The position numbers and the translations under genes are program-made. This document shows positions 45,024 to 57,889 of a stretch of 64,000 nt of DNA, in pieces. Below the pieces are notes generated by a model that saw only the letters and a list, made by a program, of their open reading frames with translations, did not search any database and was not told the DNA's origin. Positions within the stretch are counted from its first letter, which is position 1, and each line of letters opens with the position of its first letter. Origin of the DNA: Turbatrix aceti (taxonomy: Eukaryota > Nematoda > Chromadorea > Rhabditida > Panagrolaimidae); contig OZ017768.1 of the NCBI GenBank assembly GCA_963969345.1, positions 3,558,718 through 3,622,717 on the forward strand, given 5' to 3'.

Positions 45024-48016
45024 TTTTGTCGTACGGAATGCTCTTTGGCGTGAAGACTCTGCAACAACTCAACTCAACTCAAATCAACGGGGAATTTGTT
45101 ATCGATGATTCGCGGAGAAGACGGAGACGAACAAGCTGGACACGAGTAGGCCACGACACGTCGGCTCGGCAATTGTAATCGTTTTTGTTGGTCGGGGGAG
45201 GGGGGGGGAAGAGAGGGGAACACAAGGACGCAACTGAAGTGCGCACGCTGCAGCCTGCAGCTCGCGCTCACCCCATGCATGGGGAACACTGCAGCCTGGC
45301 TCGCGTTCGTGTTCCTCGCCAGAGACGACCACGCAAATCACGCCAACGACGCCGCCGCACTCGACCGGACCCGGCAACAAAAAAACCCCCCCGAAAGACT
45401 GACTACCAGGCCAGAAACGGGTGTGAGGGTAACGGTTGCGGGTTTTGGTTACTAATCGAGGTCCAATCAGGCCAGAAGACGCTGACTCACCCACACCCGA
45501 GGCCGGTTGGGTTGCACGAGCACGAATACAAAAAAAATGCAGGTAAACACACAAAACGCGTTTTTTTGGGGTGAAACGTAAAAAAATCATGCGAAACGTG
45601 TGGAACCAGGTACCACAGTGTAAAAGAATCGTAAATCCACTCTGTAACATCTCGTAAGGATATAAAAGTCACCAAATGTCGGTAATACCTTGTACGAAAC
45701 AAAAACGCCGACAAACAGGCGACAAAAGGAGCCTGCTGACGATTCCGATTCTTTCGTCCACGCAACAAACACAGCAACTCGCCGGCAATTACAGGGGATC
45801 ACCTCGTTTTCTCCAAAAAGGCGCTCCAATCAAATAGAACGAAAATCGCCGTCGTCGAAAGGCGCTCATGTCTGACTGCAAAAAAAAAATATATATATAA
45901 ATATAAAACGGAACAGAATTTATGTAAAAGAGCATTTAGAATGTCAAAATCATCCACAACAAAAAATAGTGGGAATTCGCGGAGTGGAATCAAGCAACAA
46001 CTAAACTACCGCTGCTGCTGCTACTCCGATGATCTAAAGCGACGACGACTCCCGGACGCAGCAGCAACAGCAGCCCCGACGACGACGACGATGACAACGA
46101 CGACCGCGAGTGCATTACAGGCCTTTTTGATCGATTTCAACTACGGAGAGAAGAGAAGTCAACAACAGTCGTTTTCTTCTTCGTCTCTCACTTCGCCCGC
46201 CCGTTGCAGCCGCCGTACACGCGGGTCGAGCCCGCACAATACCACCACCACTACCGCCAGTCAACTGACCGACGACGAAGGAGAAGGAGATGACTTGCGC
46301 GCGCGCGTTTGAGCCTGCTGGCTGGCTGGCTGACAGAAGAGGACCGGGATGAAACGCGTCCTCTTCCTTCTTCCTTTTTGCTCTCGTCGTGCGCGAAGAA
46401 GGAGGAGGAGGACGGCAATGGGCAATGAACAGTGAATGCCAAAGGGGGCCAGATGCGGCGGCGATGCGGGAGAGCGAGGAGCAGCTGGCATTGCCGGCTG
46501 CTCTCGTTTTGGTTTGTTCTGGTCTGCGTCCAAGACCAGAACAAAAAATCAAGCACGAGAACAACAAAAATTTATGAAACTGTGAAAAACAAATACATAC
46601 ATACCTTGATCACGTGTAGGATCGCCTGATAAACGCATGGGACACCTTTCCACGATAAACACCTACCGATTACGACGAACGAATTTGAATTCGAAAACCT
46701 ACCCGCGAGCAAAGCGCGTACAAAACTGACTGCTGACATGTACATGCTTGTTCACCACGATAAAAACCAAACCAACCACGTAAGCAAGCTCCTAGTGGAC
46801 ACGAACGTAACGTAACGCGTAATTTATTTCTACTACCAAGCCATGAGATTGAGATCCGCCCCGTAGACTGAACTGATTGCAGGCGGGCGCAGGTGCGGAG
46901 CGTCGGATGCTTGCTTTCATAAACATGAGCTCGACTCATCACCACAAGGGCGGTGGTGGGGTCTAGAAGCCAGTGAGCGATGACTCACCATCGCCCGAGC
47001 ATTCCCCGCTCCGCAAAAAAAAAACAAAACAAAAAACACCCCAAAAAAATACTACTGCCTGCGATGGATGATGTGCAAGAATAAAAGCGGACTACTAACC
47101 ATAAAAAATTTTGAAATCGTGCCACGGCAGGCCTGTGGTTTTCGAAATCCTGCGGACAGAACAGGACGCAAACGACAAAAATAGCAGCAATAATGAGTCA
47201 GAGTCACAGCGCAGAAATGAATGCGCCTGTGGGCGAGCTGATGAAACAAAATAACCTCCCTCCGCGACTCGACTGGCCGCTCGCGCTGTCGAAAACACAC
47301 CAATCCTCGGCCCGCTGCCGACTGGCCGGTCGCCGCGCAATGCGACCCCGGTAGGCGTTGTTGTCGTCGGACCAAATCCGTCTTTGTCATCACGGAACAA
47401 CATCAAAAATGCATTCACTCACACAAAAGGAAGCCAGTCGTAAATATAAATACGTACGGAAATCGCCGTAAATATGAGTGGTATGAGATTGCGGCACCTC
47501 AGATGAATATCGCGCGCGCGAGCGCGTGTGTCACGGATTTTGAATAATGGAACGAAAGCCGGAGCCTAATCTGAATGCCAATCACCAGAAAAAAAAATAA
47601 GGACCAAATGACTGCGACCAACGTTATAACCGCCTCCGTAAAACCCTGGTTTTTCCCAAAGACCGGGCAAACCAACCTGTAAGCCGCTAACGTCGGTGGC
47701 GCGCGCGCTAGAACAACTCAAACAAAAGAATCTTTCTGACTGCAACAAACGACTAAAATTGTTTCAAAGTACCAAAAAAACGAACAACAAACAAAAGTCG
47801 TGTCAAGATTACTCGATCAAAAGTCTGTCTGCGCGTTTTCTGTTTACCTAATTTTTTGCAGATCCTATTTTTTTCTTGTTTTTTGTTACGTTCATTTTTA
47901 TTTCTACCGTTCCTAAATAAATGGTATAATAAATATCGTTCGAAAATTGTAAACCGTATTGTGAAGTATGAGAGGACAACTGATCAGGAAGAGAGAATGA
48001 GAAAATTCGTGAGACT
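45024..48016. other. Intergenic region between profilin and SLC44 gene
   Basis: About 3 kb with no supported gene. Alternating CG runs occur at 46296-46307 and 47511-47520. The right end is the 3' UTR of the choline-transporter-like gene. The open frames present are short and compositionally simple. Confidence 0.55.
47897..47902 (-). terminator. Poly(A) signal of the SLC44 gene
   Basis: AATAAA on the minus strand lies about 114 bases after the stop codon. Confidence 0.65.
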
Positions 48017-50582
48017 TCAGAATTTGTTTTCCTTGCCGTAGAGGGATCTGAGTTTTTCAGACATGTAGTAGGGCTTCGCTGCGCTGCCGTCGTTGGCTTC
48101 ACCGTCCTCGAGGAAGCAGAGGAAAATCGTGCGGACGCCCATTTCGAAGACTTCGAAGAAGAGGTCGCAGATGCAGTACGCGCCGACGACGACGATTGCA
48201 ACGGGCACGAAAAAGTAGTATAACTCGATCTGGACGAGACCATTGATCACCCATTCACCGGAGAAGTAGTAGTAAGCCAGGATGCCCATGCCGATGGTGA
48301 TGGTGGCCTTGCCCACGAAGAGGAGGAACGTAACCACCCGGCCGAGGACTACGGTACGAACTACGTTTCGCGCCAGCAGGGAAAATGAATCTCTCGCCGC
48401 AGCGAAGAATCCTTTGCCGTAGATTGCGATCTGAAAGAAAAGTGAGTTTATTCAGGTAAGAAATACATTTTTTTTTCAAAATTAAGTGGATTACGGTAGT
48501 TTTAATTTTGCACCAAAAGGAGCAAAATTCCCGTTTTTGGGGTATAACTTACCATGATATACGCATTCTGCGACATGAATCTCAAAATAGATTCGAGGCA
48601 GCAGAAGCAGCATTTTATAACGTTGAATATTGTCTTGACAACTGTGTTTTCCGAGGCGTGCATTTTGTGATACAGGTAATCGAGGATAACGCGGATGATT
48701 TTGACTATGGACAGGAAAAGCGATCCAACGGCCAGCGATCCCATGTGATACCTAAACGCTCGACCCAGTGACCGTATCACTGGGAGTGCGGGCACGTCCT
48801 TCGGCTTCCGGAAGGCCCAGTAATAGCTGGCGAAGGCACCCGCCAGCGTGATGTCCGACAACGCGCCGATGAAGCAAGACAACCAGAAGCAGCCGAACAA
48901 ATTGTACATCTGCATGTAGAACACCGCATCTGTGTCCTTGGTGACGTTGACAAAGTGGCAGTTGACGCCCTGCAGAGTACCGAGCGAGTCACAGTCGCAT
49001 TCTCCACCGATTTCGAGCTCGGCGAGAGTCGGTGTCTCGGATGACGACTGCCGGCAGTTGTCATCACCGCTCGACGCCAGCCAGATGGCGATAGTTCCCC
49101 ATGCGAGGAAGATGCAGACGTGCAGTGCGATCGGCAGAAGCGGGAAAAAGAGCGTCGATAGCATGTGACCCAGGGCTGAGCTGGTTTCTCCGATCACGGC
49201 TACTGCGAGCCGGATTCTCGAGCGAACGAGCAGGAAAACCAGGGTTACGATGAGGAACAGCGCCGCGCAGACGATCGCTACAAACGAATCAACCACGACC
49301 TTCAAAAACCAACCAGTTCCCAGAAATCGAACTCACCGATAACAAGCCAGGTACGAGGCATCTCAAAATACACACTAAAGACCGGCTGGAAGCTGTAATC
49401 ATTGATGGCGCCGGCCTGGACGAGCTGATCGTACCTATGCCATGAAAATATAGCCCCCGCCATCAGAAGCGCTATAAGAACAAAAATTGACGCCCAGATG
49501 ATCAATCCGCCCAGAATCCGCATCACAACGATCCAGATGAAAGCGACGGCGGCTGTGATGCCGAAGAAGACCAGAATCCGGTTCCAGCAGACCGACAAGT
49601 CCGCCGCGACCTTTTGGAGGATTTCTTTCGAGTTAACGACACCGTTGAGGACGGTTGTACTGTTCTGCAGCTGCGCGTCGGTTGGCACGGCGAAGGGAAT
49701 TGCATTGCCAGCTACTGCCTGGCCCACGGCACCTGTGATGCTGTCGAGCGACGCATTCTGCACTGAAGCGATCGTGCTGTTAGCGTCGATGAAGACTGCC
49801 GGCATGCAACGGCCGACAACGGCTGCGCTTTTCACCGTGTACGCCGTGCAGTCACCGGACGCGACCAAAGCTCGGAGATCGGCGAACGAATTGATGGAAG
49901 ACTTGTTGACGTGCTCGTCGCACACGAGTTTGGATTCAACCTGCTCCTTGAAGGTGTTCTGGCTGGCGGTCTGGAGTTGAAGATAGGAGAAGTACTCTGA
50001 GGGGCACTCCTCCACGCAGACCTGCCTAGTGGGGCAGCCGGACAGCACAGATGAGTAGGACACGCACTTGGTCAGGTCGAAGAACAACAGGAATGGCCGA
50101 GAAGTCATGTCGTAGGCCCCAGGCCGAACGTGGCCACACATCCGGCCCCGGGAGTCGGTGGGGTGCAGGAGCCGCTCCGGCTTGCCCCAGGAAAAGGCGA
50201 ATGCCGCTACCACGCCCCATCCGACGAGGAAGGCGATGAAGAGGAAGAGGAAAAAGGTGTTGGTGCAGTACCTGCGTGTGAGAACGTGCGGGTTAAACGC
50301 CTTGGAAGGTTTATCCTGTCGCTTGGCTATCTTGTACTTTGGCACCTCAAAGTTGGCTGCTCGCTCGCCTATGATGGAGAAACTCGACTCCGAGGAGGGC
50401 ATCCATGTCGACGCTGTCGATGCCGATGAAATCATCGACGGCGACAACGCCAGGGGATAGGCCGAGGTTGGGAGCGGCGGCAGCGGCAGGTTGGGAGGGG
50501 GTGGAATGGGCTCGGAGTAGATGGCGCCCGCCGTGTACGCCGGGGGTGCCGAAGGAGCCGGGCGACGTCCATAGCCCTTCAT
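48017..50582 (-). CDS. chtl-1: Choline transporter-like protein (SLC44/CTL family)
   Basis: This is a plasma-membrane protein of the CTL family, which moves choline and related amines for membrane lipid synthesis. Three exons (50582-49337, 49277-48553, 48430-48017) give 794 residues, near other CTLs. An N-terminal proline-rich cytoplasmic tail (about 1-80) precedes TM1 (about 107-130). The first large outer loop has the family signature FFDLTKCVS (about 168-175) and CPTRQVCVEECP (about 183-194), with several Cys and N-glycosylation sites. Many further membrane spans follow, and the SDITLAGAFASYYWAF segment matches the conserved CTL core. The short intron 1 uses the acceptor TTTGTAG at 49278: the nearer AAG would break the frame. 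It is divergent from the lipase gene at 53639. Confidence 0.93.
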
Positions 50583-53500
50583 GCTTCTCTACGTAGTGGA
50601 CATTCCTGACTGCCTGGCTGCAGTCAAATCCGTTATACAGACTCTACGGCTAATTACACGCACCCGTAACTGCGCGCGGATGAAAAAGAGGCCACTCGCG
50701 AGCAAACCACTGCACTGCAGTTCCGTCCAAGCACTACTATGTACTCGGCGACGGTCATTGCAAGTGGAGGTCAGGGGCTCTTCACAGAGACACTGGGGTC
50801 GGGTCATTTTTCCCGCGATCCCCGCAGATCAAGAGGGGCAAAATAACGGGGTTTCAGCGCAAAGGACAAAAAAACGAGAGCAATTACACAGAATTCGACT
50901 GCGAGCAGCACAAGTTGGGATCAATTGGAATTGGAAGACGGCTGGGGGATACAGCTGCCTCGGGCGCTGGCTGAGGGATGATGAGATGCACGATGATCGT
51001 GAGTCATCCTGGCGGTGTGCAGCAATGACCACAGCCATTTGTGACAGCCCTGACACCGTGCGCGACGTCACACGCCTACTACTTGTTGGGGCCGGTGTTC
51101 GTTTGTGCGCAAGACCAGTCAGTTTGCAGCGATGACGACGACGATGAGGGTCCTGACGGTTGATGGTCGTTGACCACCCCACCGCGAGGTCTAGAGGGGA
51201 AGAAGAGCCGTGGGCTTCCGCTGACTGAGCGACCGGCTATCGCTTCAGTCACGGCTCAAGTGCCTCTCCACGTGGGGAACAAACTGTTCCATTCGCGCAA
51301 CAATCCATCTATAACTCGTCAGCTTACCGATAAAACCAACGAGTTATCTATCATAATCCCAGGTGGGCATGTGGGAACCGAGTTTGGCGTGTGGTAGAGT
51401 TGGGGAGGCGTCGCTGGCCTCGAATGCAATTGAATGCAATTGCTTTTGGAAGACTTGTCTTTCTTGGGGAGGAAACGCCAGCGCGCGTGAGACAAAGACA
51501 ACAGGTGCGAGAAGACCCGCGTCAAGGACGACGACTCAAAAAACTGAACATTTTACACTAAATTGCCTTTGATTACGTAAAAAAAGGTCTGCACAACTTA
51601 TTCGAACGACGTACCGCGAAGATTCCTAACGGGATTATGTACACGCCCGAGCGTGTTCTGTTCTGCCTATGGGCTTCGGGTAAACTCGTCGACGGCAACT
51701 CGGGCCACTTAGGAGCAAGGAGCGGTTGCCCGCCTGTCAAATGCAAGCTAGGATAAGCCATGCGCCCCGAGTCATTTGCATAATAGATTTGAAATTAATA
51801 AGCCAACTTTGAGGGTGTGCCAAAGTGCAAAGTGCCGACAGCGAGTATTAAACATGCAATAAACAAGCACCTACCTCGAATCCGTAAAGACACTTGATCG
51901 CTGCGGACTGCCCGGTTTGTTGGGGTCTAAACAGGCGTATTTATTAGTGCTCTTGCCCATGATGACCTCATGCAGAAAGCGGGAAGCACAACTCACCGCC
52001 CAAGTCGGTTTGGGGAAGCGGTGAGACCTCGTCGGTGTGGTGCATTGTTATTTGATCTTCACGGGTTAACTTTTTGACGAGAAAATTCACACAACAAAAG
52101 AAGCTTTTTTTGCACAAAAGAAGACGGCTCCGCACTTTTTTTGTTGTTGTTAGTCGACTTTGGCTTCCTTCCACAAGCTAAAATCTCAGAACGTGCGTAC
52201 ACGTAAAAAGCATTGGAAAAAAAAAACTAACTTTGCAGCGGTCACTGCTGTCAGGGACTGGACTGGACAATCCGGCGCTCGTGTTTCTGGACGCGTCCGG
52301 TTAGGGTAGAACACCGGAACCACAAATGGCCGGCACCTTTGTCGACGAGCGGAAAAAATGCTGTCTGCCAGACGACCACTTACGGCACTGCGCCTCCCTC
52401 CCCAACCCTCAGGTATAGAACGTCTCACGGTAACTTCCCTTTCTCACGCGAGCTGGGCGCAGGTGATAATAAGCCACCACACTAGATGTTCCCATGGAAA
52501 CGATTTTTTTGTACGTACCGGTGACGTGAGTCAGACTGGTTACCTGATGAAGTTAATCTTTAATCGCAGATTCTTTTTTGCTTTTTCAAAAATTTGTGTC
52601 ACGGAGGACAGATTTGTGGCCTGGGCAGGTACCGGGTCTCACGAAGGGATAAGCCTTTCGGGCATGATCATGAGTGGAATCCAATCCAATCGGCTGCTCA
52701 CAAAGAGACCACCATCACGTCACATGTGCAGGTTGTATGCGTGTATCATCCCTGCGTGGCCTTCAGGGCCTATGAATGATTCTTCAGTCCATGGTTCATG
52801 ATAGAGCAAACAAAAGATCGTTGCCCTGAATCAGAATTCTTTAGATGACGAGGGGCACGTCTCGTCTGGGTGGTGGCGTTTCACCGTTTCACATGGAGAC
52901 AAATATACGCTCAGACTACAGGGGTGCGAGACTTCACTGTAGTTGACATCAACAATATGGAGCTGATACTACGAGATTTGGTTGTACTTTGTTCGGTGAT
53001 GCCTGCCCGATGGGGGAAGCACGCATCATCTTGCGCACAAACTACCGGTTACAAGGTTTTCAAATTCCATTCTACATCATCGTGTGCGTAATTATAAATA
53101 TCACACAAACAGACGCTCTTTACAATCATTTTTTTCCGAGAAGGGCGCTTTTTGTGACTATTTTGATCCAGGTTGGAGCAACTTTGTAACCCAGAAATGA
53201 TGTTGCCGACTCGGAACATTTACGACACCTATTCCAGGTAGTACATATTACGTGGCTTTTGGCCCTCCCGCCTACATGGGGAACCTGTTGTCTTCGTCAC
53301 GCACGAATGACATCTGCACTCTAACCCCCCGGCGGCGCGGGTTCAATGGTTTCACATCGGCCAGATGAGATTCTGATTAAAAACGGGGACTCGAGGAGAC
53401 TCGTTCCACGTCACATCCCTTCCACCTCGCGTAATCACTTGGCTGCTGGGTGATCAGTCCTCATTAAACGCCGGTGGGCGTGTACAGACCTGTTTGCGTG

Positions 53501-53638
53501 TTGACCAGTTTTCTGATGCGCGTGGCGCGAGTGTCACAGGGGAGGAGGGGAACGAGACTGATGCTTGCGTAAAGAACGAACTCACGCTCTCTCCCAGGTG
53601 TCAGTTGCCAGTTGCATACATCGATTGCATACATCGCC
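50583..53638. other. Divergent intergenic region, SLC44 and lipase genes
   Basis: About 3 kb with no supported gene, holding promoters for the SLC44 gene (-) and the phospholipase gene (+). A single TGATAA (52463-52468), the core of nematode intestinal GATA sites, is present, but one copy proves little. Confidence 0.55.
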
Positions 53639-55004
53639 ATGTACTTCGCTTCCGCGTCGACGTCAACGTCGTGGTGGTGCCTTATGTTCCTTCAAGCGTT
53701 CCTTGTCTTCTCCGTTGATGCCGCCAAGAAGCAGCGTATCCGCACTCTTGGCGAAGTGGGGTATTCGTGCCCCAACATGGGCCCTAGCCGGGCTGTGCCG
53801 ACCAGCGCACATGCCGTTCGACCCGGTGATATCAAAATTGTCGCGGCTCTGGGCGACTCTTTGACTGTAAGTTCCGGCTTCATGGAGCAAATTACATTTG
53901 ACAAATTGAATTTACAGGCAGGTAACGGAGCCAGTGGGTCGACTATTTCTGACGTGCTCTTTGAACACCGCGAACTGGCCTTCCAGGGCGGTGGGGCGAA
54001 GACCCTTGAAAAACACGTGACTATTCCAAGTTGGTTACAGACCTATCAATTATGGCCTTTGAATAACGTTAATTGCTTCAGACATCCTCAAAAAGTTTAA
54101 TCCGGCTTTGACGGGTTTTGCGACGGGCTCTGGCAGGTGGGACGACTGGTCTCAGGCTCACTTCAGCATCGGATTTCCCTTCGCCGAGTCCTCCGACCTC
54201 GAAGGCCAGGCCCAAGCCCTGGTGCAGATGTTGCGCGCGAGAATGCCCGACACTTACGCCACGGACTGGAAGCTCATCAACATGTTTATCGGGGGTAATG
54301 ACGCTTGCAATTTCTGCAAGGACTCTCTTAACAACCCCACCGGGCCCCGGAGTCCCGCGGCGTTTGGCGCAAACATTCGCCGGGCTCTGTTGGTGCTTCA
54401 ACGAAACTTGCCACGAACTATTGTCAGCCTGACAGGCATGCTGAATCTTCGATTGCTTCGCGACGTCGACAAGGGCAACAGCTTCTGCAAGGGGATTCAC
54501 GCGCTGGAGTGTGAGTGCTCTTCCGACCCTCGCATATCCGATGCCCAGCTCACTGATCTTTGTACTGGATACATGTCCGTCGAGCAGATGCTCCAGGACA
54601 GCGGAGAGTTTGACACTCGGGACGACTTCACCCTGGTCATCCAGCCGTTCCTCCGAAGCATGAACACTCCTCCGCTCCTGCGCAACGGCAGTGTCGATTT
54701 ATCTTACTTTGCCGCGGACTGCTTCCACTTTTCCCAGTTGGGTCACGCCGCGGTGGCCAAGAATCTCTGGAACAACATCCTGCAGCCCATCGGGCGCAAG
54801 GCCACCACCGCTGATCTCACTGATCTCAAAATGCCTCTTTCTTGCCCAGATCCTGTGAGTTTTCTCTGCCTCGGGCGCCAGCCCTCATCGACATACTTTC
54901 AGCGATGCCCATTCATCCGAACGACAAGAAATAGCCGCAACTGCTCGGCCTACGTTGCGATGTCTACACAGGATCGCCGCCGACTTCGTTTGCGTACTCG
55001 CTAA
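53639..55004 (+). CDS. Secreted phospholipase B-like GDSL lipase
   Basis: This is an SGNH/GDSL hydrolase of the phospholipase B1 type, which cleaves acyl chains from phospholipids, probably outside the cell or in the gut lumen. Four exons (53639-53866, 53918-54029, 54082-54854, 54903-55004) give 404 residues. A signal peptide (about 1-28) is followed by block I GDSLT with the catalytic Ser74, GNGAS (about 78-82), block III FIGGND with Asn186, and block V DCFHFSQLGH with Asp326 and His329. All four SGNH residues are present. Paired Cys (CNFCKD, CECSS) suit an extracellular protein. It is a single-domain form; mammalian PLB1 has four repeats. No C-terminal anchor is visible. It converges on the peptidase gene 114 bases away. 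Confidence 0.92.
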
Positions 55005-55066
55005 GGTTTCCTTGATCACGCTTCATACGGGCTACGGCGGTACCGCCAGGTGCTGCAGACAGACGG

Positions 55067-55072
55067 TTTATT
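55067..55072 (-). terminator. Poly(A) signal of the neprilysin-like gene
   Basis: AATAAA on the minus strand lies 47 bases after the stop codon. Confidence 0.7.
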
Positions 55073-55118
55073 CTACGTAGTTGTATTTACTCGGGACGCC
55101 TAACGATAAACAATCAAA

Positions 55119-57889
55119 TTACCAAATTGAGCACCTTTCCTGAGGGTTCATGTACGACTGAGCAGGGCAGTTGAACGCCGTCGCAAATTCGGGAATGTTG
55201 CGGAGCGTGCCGATAACGCGGAAGCGAGGTGGGCTATGCACGTCTGTGAGCAGTGTGTTCTGTAGATCTCCGGTGCTTTCAACACCGCACCAGAAAGACG
55301 CGAACGACAGGAAGAACACCTGATCTGCCGACCAGAAAGGCACGGAATCAAAGCCGGCTTTCTGGCTAGCGTCGAGGTTGGCGAAAGCCTGGTACGATGC
55401 CTTCAGTCCGGCGAGATCGGCAATGTTTTCGTCGATGGTGTTGCTTCCGTTGACGCATAAAGGACCGCTAGGTCCGTCGATGCAGTACTTGTTAAACTGG
55501 TTCACTATGCACTGAGCGTGCTGTTTGAACTCGGTTTCTGACTCGGGTGACCACCAATTGGAGAGGTTGCCGAAGGCGTTGTACTGTGCGCCGTTGAGAT
55601 CGAAACCATGAGACATTTCATGACCACAGACAGCCCCGACCGCACCGTAATTTACTGCAGCGGGGAACTGGTCTCCGAAGAAGGGCTCTTGCAATTCTCC
55701 GAGCGGCACTGTGAGTGTATTAGTCGACTCCGAGTACCAAGCATCGGTCTCGAGCGGTGTGCCGATGAATTCACTGCGGTCGTAGGGTTGATCGACGGAG
55801 AGCAACTGTTTTTCAACAGCCCAGCCTCGAAGCATGAGGTTCAGGGCGATGAACGACGCGTTGGGCGTCTTCAGATCCTGGTAGTACACCGCCTGTGCCG
55901 TTTTGTTGAGGATCCAGTCGGGATACGAAATGAGAGCATCCATCTCCGCGGCTTTGAACAGCGCGTAGTTCTTTGTGACATTGTCCATCCACGTTGAATC
56001 CTTGATGAGTTGCGTCAATCCCGCTCTCACGTGGGCCACCATGTCTGTCACCTTCTGCAAATCAAATAAATTATTTCACGGAACAATAAATGCCACAGGG
56101 CACAGATTAACACTTAATTGATGCCATATGTTCCGACCAAAACAGATTTCCAGCAGATGGCAGCCACTTTGGTCTCGTGCTTTACATTATTGGGTTTTAA
56201 ACTTACTTCCTTGTCACTTGAAATATACGGATGCTGAGTTACAACTGCTTCGGCGGTCGCAAAACTGAGATTTGGCATCTCGTAGTTGCCTTTTACGTAT
56301 GATAGACACACAGCTTCCTGTGAAGCAGCGGTGACGTTTTGTCCCGTCAAGACGCTGGTAAATTCGGCCAGTGCATCGGTGTACTCGGTGGACATGTACG
56401 GAAGGCTGTATTTGATGAGACGCCAGATCTCGTAGTTCCTCAGAGCCCGGCGGGGAGCCGAGTGGAACAGATCCGCGATCTGAAATGTAACTGATTATTC
56501 AGGTGTACACAAGTGAATCGAAGACAATTATGTACCGAATCGAAGTACTCCGGGTAGTCAACGAGGAAGACAGCGTCATTTGTAGTCGACACCTTCTGCC
56601 ATAAAGCAGGCGGCAGCAGACTGGCGAGAGTGGCATTCCAGTTGAGATCGGGCATGTTTTCGTTTAACCTGAAACGGTGACACGGTGTTATGGAATTTAA
56701 AAACGTGGAAAAGAAATTACTCTTTGAGCGACCAGAGATTGTTGTTTGCAAGTGCGATGCGGGCAAGAGCAGATGGGGACGCGATTTCTATGTCGTAAGA
56801 ATAGGTATTGGTCAGGTTGGCGACGGCGATCTCGACGTCGAGCATGTCTTTGAGGTCAGTATCCGAAATTGTTACGTTCGTAAAGCCACTGTCGCGCGCC
56901 AGAAGGACACCGACGTTTTTCTGCAATTTTTGATAGGCATCGCGGATGTCTGAAAACCTTCCGTAACCCATTGTTCAGATTTTGTGTTTAGAATCCCCTC
57001 ACATTGCAACTTGGGGCTCAGGTAGTACTGCTGCGTGAACATGCCAATGCCGAGGGGCAGCATAGTTGGGGTCAGCCAGAGAATTGTCTGCTCCGCGTTT
57101 AAGCTGTACTGCAGCGCGTACGCCAAAAAGTAAGTATCGATACCGAAGCTGCCCTTCAGATGCCCAACTTGCTGCTCAATAGACACGGATGAATCCTCGT
57201 AGCTAGCGTCGATGAGCGGCCACTTCCCGGTACCGTCGGGGAATCCAGGAAGCGAGCTGTCTTCCGGGGTTCCAGTATGCAGAAGGTGACCGAGCTGTGT
57301 GCCCTTCGCTACTTGGATTCCCGCGACATTCATGCAGCTATCGTAAAAGTGCTTAGCCTTTGTGAGTCCCTCAGAAGCCGAAGACAGATCGGCTTTTTCG
57401 ATTGAGCTCCGGATGAGGTCGCTGACGCCCTGGCTAACGAGGGCGTACTGCGACCAGGAAGTCCTGTACGACGGCTTCCAGTGCTGGTATTGCCATTGTC
57501 CGCAGGCGTACTCGTAAAAGTTTTCACACGGATCGGCGGAGAAGTTGACGCTGGACAGAAATTGTTTGGCGATACCCGGAATAACCGTCGAGTTGTCGGT
57601 TGTTCGGGTTGTTCGGTATAGTTGTGTTTTGCTAAAAAATGTTAACTTGAACAAAAAAGACAAAAAAAGGCTTTCCCGAGGGATTTCGGGTTTTTTAAAA
57701 GACAACATCCATCACAAGTGCATAAAAGAGACATCATAAAACACCTACAGTAACGGTACATTCGTCGCACGTTTTGTCAGAGACCTTGGTGATGACCAGG
57801 ACAAGCGTAGCAACGTTGACCAGGCCAAAGGCGATGATACCAACGAGAATGGCGGTAAACACCCCACAGTTATTGCTCTTGTCGACCAT
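55119..57889 (-). CDS. Neprilysin-like zinc metallopeptidase (M13 family)
   Basis: This type II membrane peptidase would cut small peptides outside the cell. Seven exons (57889-57771 tentative, 57631-57003, 56949-56721, 56668-56536, 56479-56207, 56054-55119 and their joins) give about 772 residues. One N-terminal membrane span (about 9-35) follows a short cytoplasmic tail, then DPCENFYEYACGQW. The active site has HEMSH (about 606-610), the third zinc ligand in ENIAD (Glu about 670, Asp about 674), HSPPRFRVIG, and the family ending CSIW. All catalytic residues are present. The substrate-binding NAxY motif reads DAWY, with Asp for Asn. The exon 1-2 joint is unsettled: the frame closes only with a weak GTGCGA donor at 57770, so a missed small exon is possible. 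The exons listed number six; any seventh would lie in that first intron. Confidence 0.9.

Noticed and set aside
49303..49307. AAG acceptor near 49303 for exon 2 of the SLC44 gene
   Set aside because: It would bring an immediate stop; the TGTAG ending at 49278 keeps the frame.
53325..53345. GGTTCAA-like sequence resembling a tRNA B box
   Set aside because: No A box or cloverleaf could be drawn around it. Similar short matches elsewhere also failed.
57745..57749. GTAGGT and GTGTTT donors for the first exon of the peptidase gene
   Set aside because: Both leave the next exon in the wrong phase; a weaker GTGCGA donor at 57770 is the only nearby one that keeps the frame.
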